Part shown: piece by piece, positions 51,170 through 59,799 of the stretch
Layout: the number at the start of each line of letters is the position of its first letter
How positions within the stretch are numbered: position 1 is the stretch's first letter
Source: Mycolicibacterium tokaiense
GTDB lineage: Bacteria; Actinomycetota; Actinomycetes; Mycobacteriales; Mycobacteriaceae
Assembly (NCBI RefSeq): GCF_010725885.1
Contig: NZ_AP022600.1
Coordinates: forward strand, 6,076,001-6,140,000
DNA: 64,000 nt
Direction: 5' to 3'
The notes under the pieces: generated by a model
The model's database searches: none
Told to the model about the DNA's origin: nothing
The model's input: the letters and a program-made list of their open reading frames with translations, nothing else
Position numbers and translations under genes: made by a program

Positions 51170-51883
51170 ATGACTGTTGAGGTGAGTGGTGTGACGGAGA
51201 CCGACCTGCGGGAGATCGCTGCGCGCGGCGCGGCCGAGCTCGACGGGGCCTCTGCCGAGGAGCTGCTGCGCTGGACCGACGAGAACTTCGGCGGCGCATA
51301 TGTGGTGGCCTCCAACATGCAGGACGCCGTGCTGGTGGAAATGGCGGCCAAGGTCCGGCCCGGCGTGGACATCCTGTTCCTGGACACCGGTTACCACTTC
51401 GCCGAGACCATCGGCACGCGCGACGCCGTGGAGTCCGTCTACGACGTGCACGTGGTGAACGTCGCACCGGAAAACTCCGTGCCCGAACAGGATTCGATCT
51501 ACGGCAAAGACCTGTTCGCCCGGGACCCGGCGGCCTGCTGCCGGATGCGCAAGGTCGAACCGCTGTCCAAGGCGCTCAAGGGCTACACCGCGTGGGTGAC
51601 CGGCATCCGGCGGGTGGAGGCGCCGACCCGCGCCAACGCGCCCCTGATCTCGTTCGACGAGGCGTTCGGGCTGGTGAAGATCAACCCGATCGCCGCCTGG
51701 TCCGACGAGGACATGCAGCGCTACATCGACACCCACGGCATCCTGGTGAACCCGCTGGTGGACGAGGGTTACCCGTCCATCGGCTGCTTCCCCTGCACCG
51801 CCAAGCCCGCCCCGGGTTCCGATCCGCGCAGCGGCCGGTGGGCCGGTCAGGCCAAGACCGAGTGCGGCCTGCACGCGTCATGA
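51170..51883 (+). CDS. cysH: Adenosine 5'-phosphosulfate (APS) reductase CysH
   Basis: The 237-residue thioredoxin-dependent reductase converts APS to sulfite. The [4Fe-4S] cysteines expected of APS reductases are present: Cys123-Cys124 and Cys206/Cys209 (GCFPC). The catalytic ECGLH motif is at the C-terminus (Cys232). The presence of the cluster cysteines argues for APS rather than PAPS as substrate. The ATG lies 4 bases after the nirA stop with GAGGTGA upstream. The stop overlaps the next gene (ATGA), giving a coupled operon. Confidence 0.95.
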   Translation: MTVEVSGVTETDLREIAARGAAELDGASAEELLRWTDENFGGAYVVASNMQDAVLVEMAAKVRPGVDILFLDTGYHFAETIGTRDAVESVYDVHVVNVAPENSVPEQDSIYGKDLFARDPAACCRMRKVEPLSKALKGYTAWVTGIRRVEAPTRANAPLISFDEAFGLVKINPIAAWSDEDMQRYIDTHGILVNPLVDEGYPSIGCFPCTAKPAPGSDPRSGRWAGQAKTECGLHAS

Positions 51884-52596
51884 CGGGGTTCGCCCCGGCG
51901 CTGGTGCTGACCGCCCACGGCAGCGCCGACCCGCGGTCCGCTGCGGTGACGCACGCCGTGGCCGGGCGGATCCGGCGCCTGCGGCCGTGGCTGGATGTAC
52001 GCGCCGCCTTCCTGGAGCAGACGTCTCCCTCGCTGGCCGAGGTGCTGACCGCCACCGAGGACGCGGTGGTGACACCGTTCCTACTGGCCTCGGCGTACCA
52101 CGCGCGGGTGGACATTCCGGCGGTGATCGCGGAGTCCGGACGGTGTGCGCGACGGGCCGACGCCCTGGGTGAGGATCCCGCTCTGCTCGCTGTGCTGCGG
52201 CACCGGTTGGCCGAAGCCGGGGTGTCCGCCGACGAGACCGGCCTGGGCGTGGTGGTGGTGGCCGTGGGTTCGTCGAATTCCGAGGCCAATGCCCGCACTG
52301 CCTCGGTGGCCACGACGCTGGCCACCGGAACCCGTTGGGCCGCAACACAGACGGCTTTCGCCACCGGTCCGTATGCCAATCTGGCGGAGTCCCTTGACGC
52401 CGTCCGCGCTGCCGGCGCCCGGCGTGTGGTGATCGCGCCGTGGTTCCTGGCGCCCGGCCGGATCACCGACCGCGTGGCCGCCTTCGCCGCCCAGCACAAC
52501 GTCGCCATGTCCGAGCCACTGGGCTCCCACAACCTGGTGGCGGCCACGGCGCTGGACCGCTACGACGTGGTGTCGTCCGCCCGCGTGGCCGCCTGA
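51880..52596 (+). CDS. Sirohydrochlorin/ferrochelatase-like protein (CbiX/SirB type)
   Basis: The 238-residue protein is made of two related CbiX-like halves. The first has LTAHGSADPRS with the likely metal-binding histidine, and the second begins near VVVVAVGSSNSEAN. In the family these proteins insert iron (or cobalt) into sirohydrochlorin; the context with sulfite reductase indicates siroheme synthesis. It corresponds to Rv2393 ('che1'). ATGA overlap with cysH couples its translation. The longer frame starting inside cysH is rejected. Confidence 0.88.
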   Translation: MTGFAPALVLTAHGSADPRSAAVTHAVAGRIRRLRPWLDVRAAFLEQTSPSLAEVLTATEDAVVTPFLLASAYHARVDIPAVIAESGRCARRADALGEDPALLAVLRHRLAEAGVSADETGLGVVVVAVGSSNSEANARTASVATTLATGTRWAATQTAFATGPYANLAESLDAVRAAGARRVVIAPWFLAPGRITDRVAAFAAQHNVAMSEPLGSHNLVAATALDRYDVVSSARVAA

Positions 52597-52644
52597 GCTC
52601 TTCCCTCCCATACGTCCCGCGATGACGCACGTCTGAATTTCAAG

Positions 52645-52674
52645 TAGTGACTGTTATTCGAATAGCGGTTACTA
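52645..52674. promoter_or_regulatory. 30-base imperfect palindrome, probable TetR operator
   Basis: The dyad is centred on TTCGAA, with arms TAGTGACTGTTATTC and GAATAGCGGTTACTA matching at 12 of 15 positions. It overlaps a TACTAT -10 (52670-52675) that lies 6 bases before the ATG of the TetR gene. That gene is thus probably leaderless and self-repressed. Confidence 0.65.
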
Positions 52675-52681
52675 TCCAAGT

Positions 52682-53314
52682 ATGGCTCGTGATCAATCAC
52701 CCCGGCGCCTCACCCGCGCCGAGAGCAAGGAACTGACCCGGCGCAAGCTGCTCGATGCAGCAGCCCAGGTGTTCGCCCGCAAGGGCTACGCCGCCGCCTC
52801 CGTGGACCAGGTCGCCGAGGCGGCCGGATTCTCCGTCGGCGCGGTGTACTCCAACTTCGCCAACAAGGACGAACTGTTCTCGGCACTGATGAGCGACCGC
52901 GCCGTCAACCAGATCGGCGAAGTGGCACACATCGTCGACTCCTCCCGCGAACAATCGGCCGACCCGCTGCAGGCACTGGGCGAGATGCTGATCGCCATCG
53001 CCGACAAGGACACCGACGCTGCCGTCCTGCGCACCGAATTCTGGCTGCATGCCGTCCGCAACCCCGAACTCATGCAGATCGAGGCCGACTCGTCGGCGAG
53101 GACAGTCGAGGCGGTGCGCGGGATCCTCGCAGAGATGTTGGCGCGCAACAACGTCGACGACTCCGTCTCGGTCGACGAGTTCGCGATCACCACCATCGCG
53201 CTCTTCAGTGGCCTCATCCGGCAGCGGCGCATCGATCCTGATCGTGTCCACGGCGAGATGTTCGGCCGTGCCCTGCGCTGGCAGCTGGCCGGCATGCCCA
53301 AGAAGGAGAATTGA
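52682..53314 (+). CDS. TetR-family transcriptional regulator
   Basis: The 210-residue protein has an N-terminal TetR HTH (ARKGYAAASVDQVAEAAGFSVGAVYSNFANKDELF, read in pieces) and a variable ligand domain. The ATG at 52682 follows a TACTAT -10 by 6 bases, so the mRNA is probably leaderless; the operator palindrome covers that -10. The stop lies 3 bases before the fatty-acid-hydroxylase-like gene, so the two form an operon and the regulator likely controls it. Confidence 0.9.
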   Translation: MARDQSPRRLTRAESKELTRRKLLDAAAQVFARKGYAAASVDQVAEAAGFSVGAVYSNFANKDELFSALMSDRAVNQIGEVAHIVDSSREQSADPLQALGEMLIAIADKDTDAAVLRTEFWLHAVRNPELMQIEADSSARTVEAVRGILAEMLARNNVDDSVSVDEFAITTIALFSGLIRQRRIDPDRVHGEMFGRALRWQLAGMPKKEN

Positions 53315-53317
53315 CAC

Positions 53318-54235
53318 ATGGACTGGGTCGGCAACATCGCGCTGTACGCGATACCAGCATTCGTCCTGCTGCTCAGCATCGAGTTCCTGGGCGACCACCT
53401 GGAACGGCGCCGAGACCGTCGCCAGGGGCGCGCCGCGGAACCCCGCACCAAAGCCGGTTTTTCCGGCAAGGACACCTTCGCCAGCCTGGGGGTCTACGGC
53501 CTGGGCCGGGTGGGCAACCTGGTCGAGACATTCATCGAACTACCCCTCCTGCTGCTGGCGGCGGCATTCGCACCGCTGGCGCTGTCCGCCTCGGACTGGT
53601 GGGTCTGGCTGCTGGCGATCGTCGGCGCGGACCTGGCGTACTACGCCGAACACCGCATGCAGCACCGGGTCCGGCTGTTCTGGGCCGCACACAGCGTGCA
53701 CCACTCCAGCCAGCACTTCAACATGTCCACTGCGCTACGGCTGCCCACCCTGATCCCCCTGCGCTTCCTGACGAACGTGGTCTACATCCCGCTGGTGCTG
53801 GTCGGAATCCCGGTCTGGATGGTCTTCCTGAGTCAGTCCGTGGTGCTGCTCTTCCAGTTCCCGTTACACACCGAACGCATCGGAAAGCTGCACCCGGCAA
53901 TCGAATACGTGTTCAACACCCCGTCACACCACCGGGTGCACCACGGCGCCAACAACCCGTATCTGGACAAGAACTACGGCGGCATCTTCATCGTGTGGGA
54001 CCGGATGTTCGGGAGCTACGTCGAGGAGTCGGAGCGCATCCGCTACGGGCTGACCCACAACATCGACACCTACAACCCGATCAAGGTCAACTTCGCCGAG
54101 TTCGCCATCATGATGCGCGACGTATGGCATGCCAAGACCTGGCGTGGCCGGATCGGCTACCTGCTGCGGCCGCCCGGTTGGGCGGAGACCGCGCCGTATG
54201 TCGAGACGCCCGCGCCGGAGCTCACGACACGCTGA
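53318..54235 (+). CDS. Sterol desaturase/fatty acid hydroxylase-superfamily membrane protein
   Basis: The 305-residue integral membrane di-iron protein has the histidine clusters EHRMQH, HSVHH and HHRVHH that bind the two irons. A following [16 protein letters not shown] is typical of the superfamily. About four hydrophobic segments are visible (about residues 5-22, 68-110 and 145-185). Members hydroxylate or desaturate lipids or sterols; the substrate here is unknown. It is co-transcribed with the TetR gene. Its end overlaps the convergent cysA gene by 14 bases. Confidence 0.9.
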   Translation: MDWVGNIALYAIPAFVLLLSIEFLGDHLERRRDRRQGRAAEPRTKAGFSGKDTFASLGVYGLGRVGNLVETFIELPLLLLAAAFAPLALSASDWWVWLLAIVGADLAYYAEHRMQHRVRLFWAAHSVHHSSQHFNMSTALRLPTLIPLRFLTNVVYIPLVLVGIPVWMVFLSQSVVLLFQFPLHTERIGKLHPAIEYVFNTPSHHRVHHGANNPYLDKNYGGIFIVWDRMFGSYVEESERIRYGLTHNIDTYNPIKVNFAEFAIMMRDVWHAKTWRGRIGYLLRPPGWAETAPYVETPAPELTTR

Positions 54236-55265
54236 GTTCGCGGTCGGCCGCGCCGTGCTGCCGGCCGGCTGCGATCTGCGGCACCCGGGTGGCCCGGACG
54301 TACACCGTGTCACCGGCTTTGAGGCCCAGCGCCTCGGCATCACCGCGGGTGATCTGCGCGGTGAACGAACCGCCGGTGGTGGCGCTGGTCAGTTCCACCC
54401 GGACCTCGAAGCCCAGAACGACCACCCGATCGACGACCGCCTTGGTCACCCCGGTGGACTCCGCGGTGCCGTCCCCGGCCGCGATCGCCATCTCGGGATT
54501 GCGGCCCACCCGAATGTCATGCGGCCGCACCAGGATTCCGTTGAGGGAGGACACGGTACCCAGGAACGACATCACGAACTCGTTGGCGGGCTCGTCATAG
54601 ACCTGGGTGGGAGTGCCCACCTGCTCGATGCGGCCCTTGTTCAGCACGGCGATGCGGTCGGCGACGTCGAGTGCCTCGGCCTGGTCGTGGGTCACCAGCA
54701 CGGTGGTGACATGCACCTCGTCGTGCAGGCGGCGCAGCCAGGTCCGCAGATCCTCGCGGACCTTGGCGTCCAAGGCGCCGAAGGGCTCGTCGAGCAGCAA
54801 CACCTGCGGATCGACGGCCAGCGCGCGGGCCAGCGCCATCCGCTGCCGCTGGCCGCCGGAGAGCTGGTTGGGGTACCGGTTCTGGAAGCCGGCCAGCCCC
54901 ACGACCTCGAGCAGGTTGTCGACCTTGTCCTTGATCTCCGGCTTGGGTCGTTTGCGGATCTTGAGCCCGAAAGCCACGTTGTCGCGCACGCTGAGGTGCT
55001 TGAACGCCGCATAGTGCTGAAAGACGAAACCGATGCCGCGCTTCTGCGGTGGCACCCGCGTGACGTCTCGGCCGTTGATCGAGATGGTGCCGGTGTCGGG
55101 CTGGTCCAGTCCGGCGATGGCCCGCAGCAGCGTCGACTTGCCGGATCCGCTGGGGCCCAGCAGCGCCGTCAGCGACCCGGCCGGGACCGCGAAGTCGACG
55201 TTGTCGAGCGCGGCGAAGTCGCCGTAGTGCTTGTTGGCGCCGCTGACGGTGATCGCGTCGGTCAT
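54222..55265 (-). CDS. cysA: Sulfate/thiosulfate ABC transporter ATP-binding protein CysA
   Basis: The 347-residue ATPase has Walker [10 protein letters not shown], signature LSGGQRQR, Walker B VLLLDEP and the H-loop THDQAEA. A C-terminal TOBE-like regulatory domain follows. It powers the CysT-CysW permease with the binding protein SubI and is the last gene of the minus-strand subI-cysT-cysW-cysA operon, 11 bases after cysW. Transcript level is expected to respond to cysteine through the leader upstream of subI. Confidence 0.95.
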   Translation of the reverse strand: MTDAITVSGANKHYGDFAALDNVDFAVPAGSLTALLGPSGSGKSTLLRAIAGLDQPDTGTISINGRDVTRVPPQKRGIGFVFQHYAAFKHLSVRDNVAFGLKIRKRPKPEIKDKVDNLLEVVGLAGFQNRYPNQLSGGQRQRMALARALAVDPQVLLLDEPFGALDAKVREDLRTWLRRLHDEVHVTTVLVTHDQAEALDVADRIAVLNKGRIEQVGTPTQVYDEPANEFVMSFLGTVSSLNGILVRPHDIRVGRNPEMAIAAGDGTAESTGVTKAVVDRVVVLGFEVRVELTSATTGGSFTAQITRGDAEALGLKAGDTVYVRATRVPQIAAGRQHGAADRELSVS

Positions 55266-55276
55266 TGTCGGTCTCC

Positions 55277-56089
55277 CTATTTCTCGGTCCGGGAACGCCG
55301 GGCATCGAGGACCACCTGTACGACCAGCACCAGAACCGCGACCGCCATCAACACCGTCGCGATGGCGTAGGCCCCGTACTCATTGGCGCGGTTGTACCGG
55401 TCGGCCACCAGCAGCGTCAAGGTCTGCGACTGCCCGGGCAGATTGGACGACACCATGATGACGGCGCCGAACTCCCCCAGGGTGCGGGCGATGGTCAGCA
55501 CGATGCCGTAGGTCAGGCCCCAGCGGATGGACGGCAGGGTGATCCGCCAGAAGGTCTGCCACCACTGCGCCCCCAGCGTTGCCGAGGCCTCTTCCTGATC
55601 GGTGCCCAGCTCGTGCAGCACCGGCTCGACTTCGCGGATCACGAAGGGCACGGTGACGAAGATGCTCGCCAGCACGATGCCCGGGAAGCTGAAGATGATC
55701 TTGAGCCCGAAGTCGTTCTCGACGAAGCCGAACAGCCCGGCCGAGCCCCACAGCAGGATCAGCGCCACACCGACCACCACCGGGGAGACCGCGAACGGCA
55801 GGTCGATGATCGCCTGCAACGCGCTCTTGCCACGGAACTTGTTGCGCGCGAGCACCAGCGCAGTGGGCACCCCGAAGAGCACGTTGAGCGGCACCACGAT
55901 GGCGACCACCAACAGCGAGAGCTGCAGGGCGGAAATGGCCGCCGGGGTGGTGATGGAACCGACGAAATCCCCGATGCCCGGTTCCAGCGTGCGCCACAGG
56001 ATCAGGCCCACCGGCACGATCACCAGAATGCCGATGTAGGCGATGGCGATGAAACGCAGCAGATAGCGGACTGCCGGTGAGAGAGTCAT
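55277..56089 (-). CDS. cysW: Sulfate ABC transporter permease CysW
   Basis: The 270-residue permease has about six membrane helices. The EAA loop is visible as [23 protein letters not shown] (read in pieces), which contacts CysA. The ATG at 56087-56089 overlaps the cysT stop (ATGA); the longer frame to 56503 lies in cysT and is rejected. It forms the membrane channel with CysT for sulfate and thiosulfate import. Confidence 0.95.
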   Translation of the reverse strand: MTLSPAVRYLLRFIAIAYIGILVIVPVGLILWRTLEPGIGDFVGSITTPAAISALQLSLLVVAIVVPLNVLFGVPTALVLARNKFRGKSALQAIIDLPFAVSPVVVGVALILLWGSAGLFGFVENDFGLKIIFSFPGIVLASIFVTVPFVIREVEPVLHELGTDQEEASATLGAQWWQTFWRITLPSIRWGLTYGIVLTIARTLGEFGAVIMVSSNLPGQSQTLTLLVADRYNRANEYGAYAIATVLMAVAVLVLVVQVVLDARRSRTEK

Positions 56090-56937
56090 CGCGCCTGCTC
56101 CTCCCGGCGTGCGGCCCGCGAGCCGACGGCGCGCAACACGAACAGCACCACGAACGAGATGGCCAGCAGCACAATCGAGATCGCGGCCGCGCCGGTGCGG
56201 TCGTCGTTCTCGATCAGGGTGCGGATCCACTGCGAGGACACCTCGGTCTCGCCGGGCACCGCGCCGCCGATCAAGACCACCGATCCGAATTCGCCGATGG
56301 CGCGCGAAAACGCCAGGCCCGCACCAGACAGCAGCGAGGGCAGCAGGGCAGGCAGGATCACCTTGTTCAGGATGGTGATGTTCTTCGCGCCCAGCGAGGC
56401 TGCGGCCTCTTCGACCTCCCGATCGAGTTCGAGCAGCACCGGCTGCACCGAACGCACCACGAACGGCAAGGTCACGAACAGCAGCGCGATGCCGATGCCC
56501 CACTTGGTGTGCTGCAGGTGCAGATCCACCGGGCTGTTGGGGCCGTAGAGCGCCAGCATCACCAGACTCGCGACGATGGTGGGCAGCGCGAACGGCAGAT
56601 CGATCACCGCGTCGACCAGTCGTTTACCCGGGAAGTCGTCACGGGTGAGCACCCAGGCCACCAGCAGACCGAAGACCCCGTTGATGACGGTCACGCCGAT
56701 GGAGACCGTCAGCGTCACCTCGAAGGACCGCAGTGCCGACGGCGAGGTGACCGCCGCCCAGAACGCCGCCGCGCCGCCCTTGGCCGACTGCCACAGGATC
56801 GCGGCCAACGGCAGCAACACGATCACCGACAGCCACAACGTCGCAGCACCCACCCGCAGTGAGGTACTGCCGTGACGACCGAACGCCCGGCCCGAATCGA
56901 GTTCGGGCCGGGCGTCGGTCGCAGCAGTCTGCGTCAT
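56086..56937 (-). CDS. cysT: Sulfate ABC transporter permease CysT
   Basis: The 283-residue permease has about six membrane helices after a hydrophilic N-terminus of about 30 residues. The EAA-type loop reads EEAAASLGAKNITILNKVILPALL in pieces. It is the partner of CysW. The ATG overlaps the subI stop by 4 bases (ATGA), consistent with the coupled four-gene sulfate uptake operon found in mycobacteria. Confidence 0.95.
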   Translation of the reverse strand: MTQTAATDARPELDSGRAFGRHGSTSLRVGAATLWLSVIVLLPLAAILWQSAKGGAAAFWAAVTSPSALRSFEVTLTVSIGVTVINGVFGLLVAWVLTRDDFPGKRLVDAVIDLPFALPTIVASLVMLALYGPNSPVDLHLQHTKWGIGIALLFVTLPFVVRSVQPVLLELDREVEEAAASLGAKNITILNKVILPALLPSLLSGAGLAFSRAIGEFGSVVLIGGAVPGETEVSSQWIRTLIENDDRTGAAAISIVLLAISFVVLFVLRAVGSRAARREEQAR

Positions 56938-57968
56938 CCAGTGGCCTGCTTGTAGATCTTGGTGATGGTGCCGTTGTCCTTGTCGAAGAGCGCGGGATCC
57001 ACCTCACCCCATCCGCCGAGATCGGAGATGGTCCACAGCTTCTCCGGCTCCGGGAAATCGGCGGCGAACTGCTCGGCAACGGCCGGGTCGACGGGGCGGA
57101 AGCCGGCTTCGGCCCAGATCTTCTGGCCCTCGGGGGTGTAGAGGAAGTTCTTCAGGGCGGTGGCCTGCTCCAGGTGCGCGCTGGCGGAGACCACGGCCAC
57201 CGGGTTCTCGATCTTGAACGTCTGCGGCGGGTTCACGTGCTCGACGGGCTTGCCCTGGCGCTCCACGTAGATGGCCTCGTTCTCGTAGCTGAGCAGCACG
57301 TCGCCGGTGCCCTGCAGGAACACGTCGGTGGCCTCGCGGCCCGAGCCCGGGCGGGTCTTGACATGCTCGGTGACCAGCTTGTTGACGAAATCGATACCCG
57401 CCTCGGGGTTTTGGCCCCCGTTGCTCTTGGCGGCATACGGCGCGAGCAGGTTCCACTTGGCCGACCCGGAACTGAGCGGGCTGGGGGTGACCACCTCGAC
57501 GCCGGGCTGCAGCAGATCGTCCCAGTCGCGGATGTTCTTCGGGTTGCCCTCTCGGACCACCAGCGACACCACCGACCCGAACGGCAGACCCTTGGTGGCG
57601 TCGGCGTTCCAGTCCGCCGCCACCTTGTCCGCCTTGACCAGACGGGTGACGTCGGGCTCCACCGAGAAGTTCACGATGTCGGCGGGCTTACCGTCGACGA
57701 CGGCCCGGGACTGGTCGCCCGAGGCGCCGTAGGAGGTGGTGACGGCGACGCCCTTGCCCGCGTCGGTGGCCGCGAAGGCCGGGATGATCTTGCTCCACCC
57801 CGGTTCCGGGACGGCGTAGGCCACCAGCGTCAGGGTGGTCTCGGCGTCCGAGGCGCCGCCGTCCTCACCCACCACGTCGCTGGCGCCGCCACCACCACAC
57901 GCCGCCACCACGGAGGCGGTCAGGGCCAGTGCGGCGGCGGTCTGCCATGTTCGGAGAGTTCTGCGCAT
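56934..57968 (-). CDS. subI: Sulfate-binding lipoprotein SubI
   Basis: The 344-residue periplasmic/cell-envelope solute-binding protein has a signal peptide with basic MRRTLR and a hydrophobic core. A lipobox VVAAC with Cys24 as the acylated residue is followed by a Gly-rich linker. The body shows family motifs such as TTSYGASGDQSRAV and the anion-binding region around NFSVEPDV. It captures sulfate/thiosulfate for CysT-CysW-CysA. Its 5' leader contains a polycysteine short ORF. Confidence 0.95.
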   Translation of the reverse strand: MRRTLRTWQTAAALALTASVVAACGGGGASDVVGEDGGASDAETTLTLVAYAVPEPGWSKIIPAFAATDAGKGVAVTTSYGASGDQSRAVVDGKPADIVNFSVEPDVTRLVKADKVAADWNADATKGLPFGSVVSLVVREGNPKNIRDWDDLLQPGVEVVTPSPLSSGSAKWNLLAPYAAKSNGGQNPEAGIDFVNKLVTEHVKTRPGSGREATDVFLQGTGDVLLSYENEAIYVERQGKPVEHVNPPQTFKIENPVAVVSASAHLEQATALKNFLYTPEGQKIWAEAGFRPVDPAVAEQFAADFPEPEKLWTISDLGGWGEVDPALFDKDNGTITKIYKQATG

Positions 57969-58101
57969 TTCGAGGTGCCTTTCGTGGGAACGGGAGCCGG
58001 GGATCGGAGGCCCGTCGCAACGGAAAGCGTGTGTTCAGATTCTGGCTACAGCGCACACAACGAGAGCCATCACCGACACCCAACCGCGCACGGGCGTGGG
58101 G

Positions 58102-58194
58102 TCAGCGACAACAACACACATCAGCGACGGCACAAAAACCCACGGCAATGAGGGCCAGGACATGGCCACCCTTGTTGCCGGACGCCGTACGCAT
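58102..58194 (-). CDS. Polycysteine leader peptide upstream of subI (cysteine attenuator)
   Basis: An ATG at 58192-58194 opens a 30-codon ORF whose last codons are GCT GAT GTG TGT TGT TGT CGC TGA, i.e. ending A-D-V-C-C-C-R. It lies 133 bases upstream of subI on the same strand. A TACTCT -10 (58202-58207) ends 7 bases before the ATG, so the transcript is probably leaderless. This is the same design as the leader before nirA and is typical of mycobacterial cysteine-responsive attenuators. A shorter start at the GTG 58141-58143 is possible. Confidence 0.72.
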   Translation of the reverse strand: MRTASGNKGGHVLALIAVGFCAVADVCCCR

Positions 58195-58201
58195 GGGCGG
58201 A

Positions 58202-58207
58202 AGAGTA
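58202..58207 (-). promoter_or_regulatory. Probable -10 box (TACTCT) of the subI-cysTWA operon
   Basis: TACTCT on the minus strand fits TANNNT and ends 7 bases before the ATG of the polycysteine ORF. This supports leaderless transcription starting at that ATG. It lies after the stop of the 28-residue membrane protein gene, so the sulfate operon has its own promoter. Confidence 0.5.
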
Positions 58208-58236
58208 GCAGAGTTACGCGCCGTCACCAGAGCGGG

Positions 58237-58323
58237 TCAGCGTGTGACCAGCCACATGACGACCACCAGCACCACCAGCAGCACCAAAATCAAGGTCACG
58301 CGTGAGCGTGGCAGGCCGTTCAC
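58237..58323 (-). CDS. 28-residue single-pass membrane microprotein
   Basis: A GTG at 58321-58323 opens a 28-codon frame: a short basic N-terminus (NGLPRSR) followed by about 18 very hydrophobic residues (VTLILVLLVVLVVV and on) and a final TR. AAGGAGG lies 6 bases upstream, an excellent ribosome-binding site. The start overlaps the stop of the preceding 64-residue gene (GTGA). These two facts make it a real gene despite its size. The function is unknown; it may partner the larger membrane protein. Confidence 0.75.
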   Translation of the reverse strand: MNGLPRSRVTLILVLLVVLVVVMWLVTR

Positions 58324-58514
58324 CGGTCACCTCCTTGATCGCTGCGCAGCCGGTGCAGCAACCGAACCCCGTTGCCCAGCAGCGCGTCCAGCACCACCGC
58401 GACGATGTAGGCCAACAACAACACCACCGGCATCACCACCATGGTCTGCAACACGAAGCCGAGGCCGGTCAGCCACAATTCGACGCCGTCCCACCAGCTC
58501 AGCAGTCCGTCCAT
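58320..58514 (-). CDS. Small membrane protein (Rv2401A-like position)
   Basis: The 64-residue protein has an amphipathic N-terminus (LLSWWDGVELW), one long hydrophobic stretch at about residues 20-47 (LQTMVVMPVVLLLAYIVAV within it) and a basic C-terminus. The ATG at 58512-58514 is preferred over a TTG one codon upstream. It is the first gene of a two-gene micro-operon with the 28-residue protein, just upstream of the sulfate transporter. M. tuberculosis carries a small membrane protein gene near this place (Rv2401A); orthology is suggested by position only. Confidence 0.7.
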   Translation of the reverse strand: MDGLLSWWDGVELWLTGLGFVLQTMVVMPVVLLLAYIVAVVLDALLGNGVRLLHRLRSDQGGDR

Positions 58515-58557
58515 CAAAGCGATCGTCCACCCACGCCCACCACCCTACGATCTAGGG

Positions 58558-59799
58558 GTGGGCACGACCGACAGTGCTACCGAATCCACCACCTGTCTGG
58601 TCGCCGGCGGAGGCCCGGCAGGGGTGATGCTCGGCCTGCTGCTGGCCCGCGCCGGCGTCGAGGTCACGGTGATGGAGAAACACGCCGACTTCCTGCGCGA
58701 CTTCCGCGGCGACACCGTGCACGCCAGCACCCTGCGCCTGCTCGACGAACTGGGGCTGGCCTCCGCCTTCGCGACCGTGCCGCACCGCCTCATCGACGAG
58801 ATCGCCCTGGATGTCCGCGGCAACGCCCTGACGATGGACCTGCGCAGGCTGCCCGGTGATCACCAGCACATCGCGCTGGTGCCCCAGTGGGATTTCCTGG
58901 AGATGCTGGCCCGCGCCGCCGAGCGGGAACCGACCTTCCGGCTGATGCGCAGCGCGGAAGTCCTCGGCCCGCTCTCCGCCGACGGCCGCGTGAGGGGGGT
59001 GCGGTTCCGGGACGCCGACGGCCGCGAGCGCCAGATGGCGGCCACGCTGACGGTGGCCTGCGACGGCCGGGCCTCGACGTTGCGCTCGGCCTGCGGCCTG
59101 CGGCCCCGCAGCTTCGGAGCACCGATGGATGTGTGGTGGTTCCGGCTGCCGCGCATCGAGGGCGACCCGCACGGGCTCAACGGCCGCTTCGAGAACGGTC
59201 AGGCGGTGGCACTGATCGATCGCGGCGACTACTTCCAGGTGGCCTACCTCATCAAGAAGGGCTCGGATGCGGCGATGCGCGCCGAGGGCATCGAGTCGCT
59301 GCGCTCGCGGGTCGGCGCCCTCGTGCCCTGGCTGGCGGACCGCACCGATCAGCTCCGGTCCTTCGACGACGTGAAATTGCTTGACGTGCAACTGAATCGC
59401 CTGCGCAGATGGTATGCCGACGGCATCCTGTTCCTCGGCGACGCGGCGCACGCGATGTCCCCGGTGGGTGGTGTCGGCATCAACCTGGCCGTGGCGGACG
59501 CGGTGGCAGCGGCGCGCATCCTGGCCGGGCCGCTGCGCGCGGGCACGGTGTCCCGCCGGCACCTGGCGCTGGTCCAGGCCCGGCGCTGGCTACCCGCCGC
59601 CCTGATCCAGCGGGTGCAGCGGTTCGTGCACGACAACGTGATCGCCCGAGCGTTCAGCGGGCCCATCACCGACGAGCCGGCAGCGCCACCACGGGCACTG
59701 CGCCTGGCCCGGCGCTTCCCGATCCTGCCCCGCATCGGCGCCTACGGCGTGGCCATCGGGCCCTTGCCCGAGCACGCACCGGACTTCGCGCGACGCTAG
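58558..59799 (+). CDS. FAD-dependent monooxygenase (PHBH fold)
   Basis: The 413-residue flavoprotein has VAGGGPAGVMLGLLLARAG (FAD loop) and the second FAD motif FLGDAAHAMSPVGGVGINLAVADA. These define group A aromatic hydroxylases and related epoxidases. The GTG at 58558 follows a TACGAT -10 (58546-58551) by 6 bases, suggesting a leaderless mRNA. The frame open from 58441 overlaps the small membrane gene and is rejected. No nearby pathway genes reveal the substrate. It converges on a TetR gene, with stop codons sharing CTAG at 59796-59799. Confidence 0.88.
   Translation: MGTTDSATESTTCLVAGGGPAGVMLGLLLARAGVEVTVMEKHADFLRDFRGDTVHASTLRLLDELGLASAFATVPHRLIDEIALDVRGNALTMDLRRLPGDHQHIALVPQWDFLEMLARAAEREPTFRLMRSAEVLGPLSADGRVRGVRFRDADGRERQMAATLTVACDGRASTLRSACGLRPRSFGAPMDVWWFRLPRIEGDPHGLNGRFENGQAVALIDRGDYFQVAYLIKKGSDAAMRAEGIESLRSRVGALVPWLADRTDQLRSFDDVKLLDVQLNRLRRWYADGILFLGDAAHAMSPVGGVGINLAVADAVAAARILAGPLRAGTVSRRHLALVQARRWLPAALIQRVQRFVHDNVIARAFSGPITDEPAAPPRALRLARRFPILPRIGAYGVAIGPLPEHAPDFARR

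Noticed and set aside
57969..58101. Hairpin masking the subI ribosome-binding site, by analogy with nirA
   Set aside because: Only a weak CTTTC/GAAAG pairing was seen; not enough to call a structure by eye.
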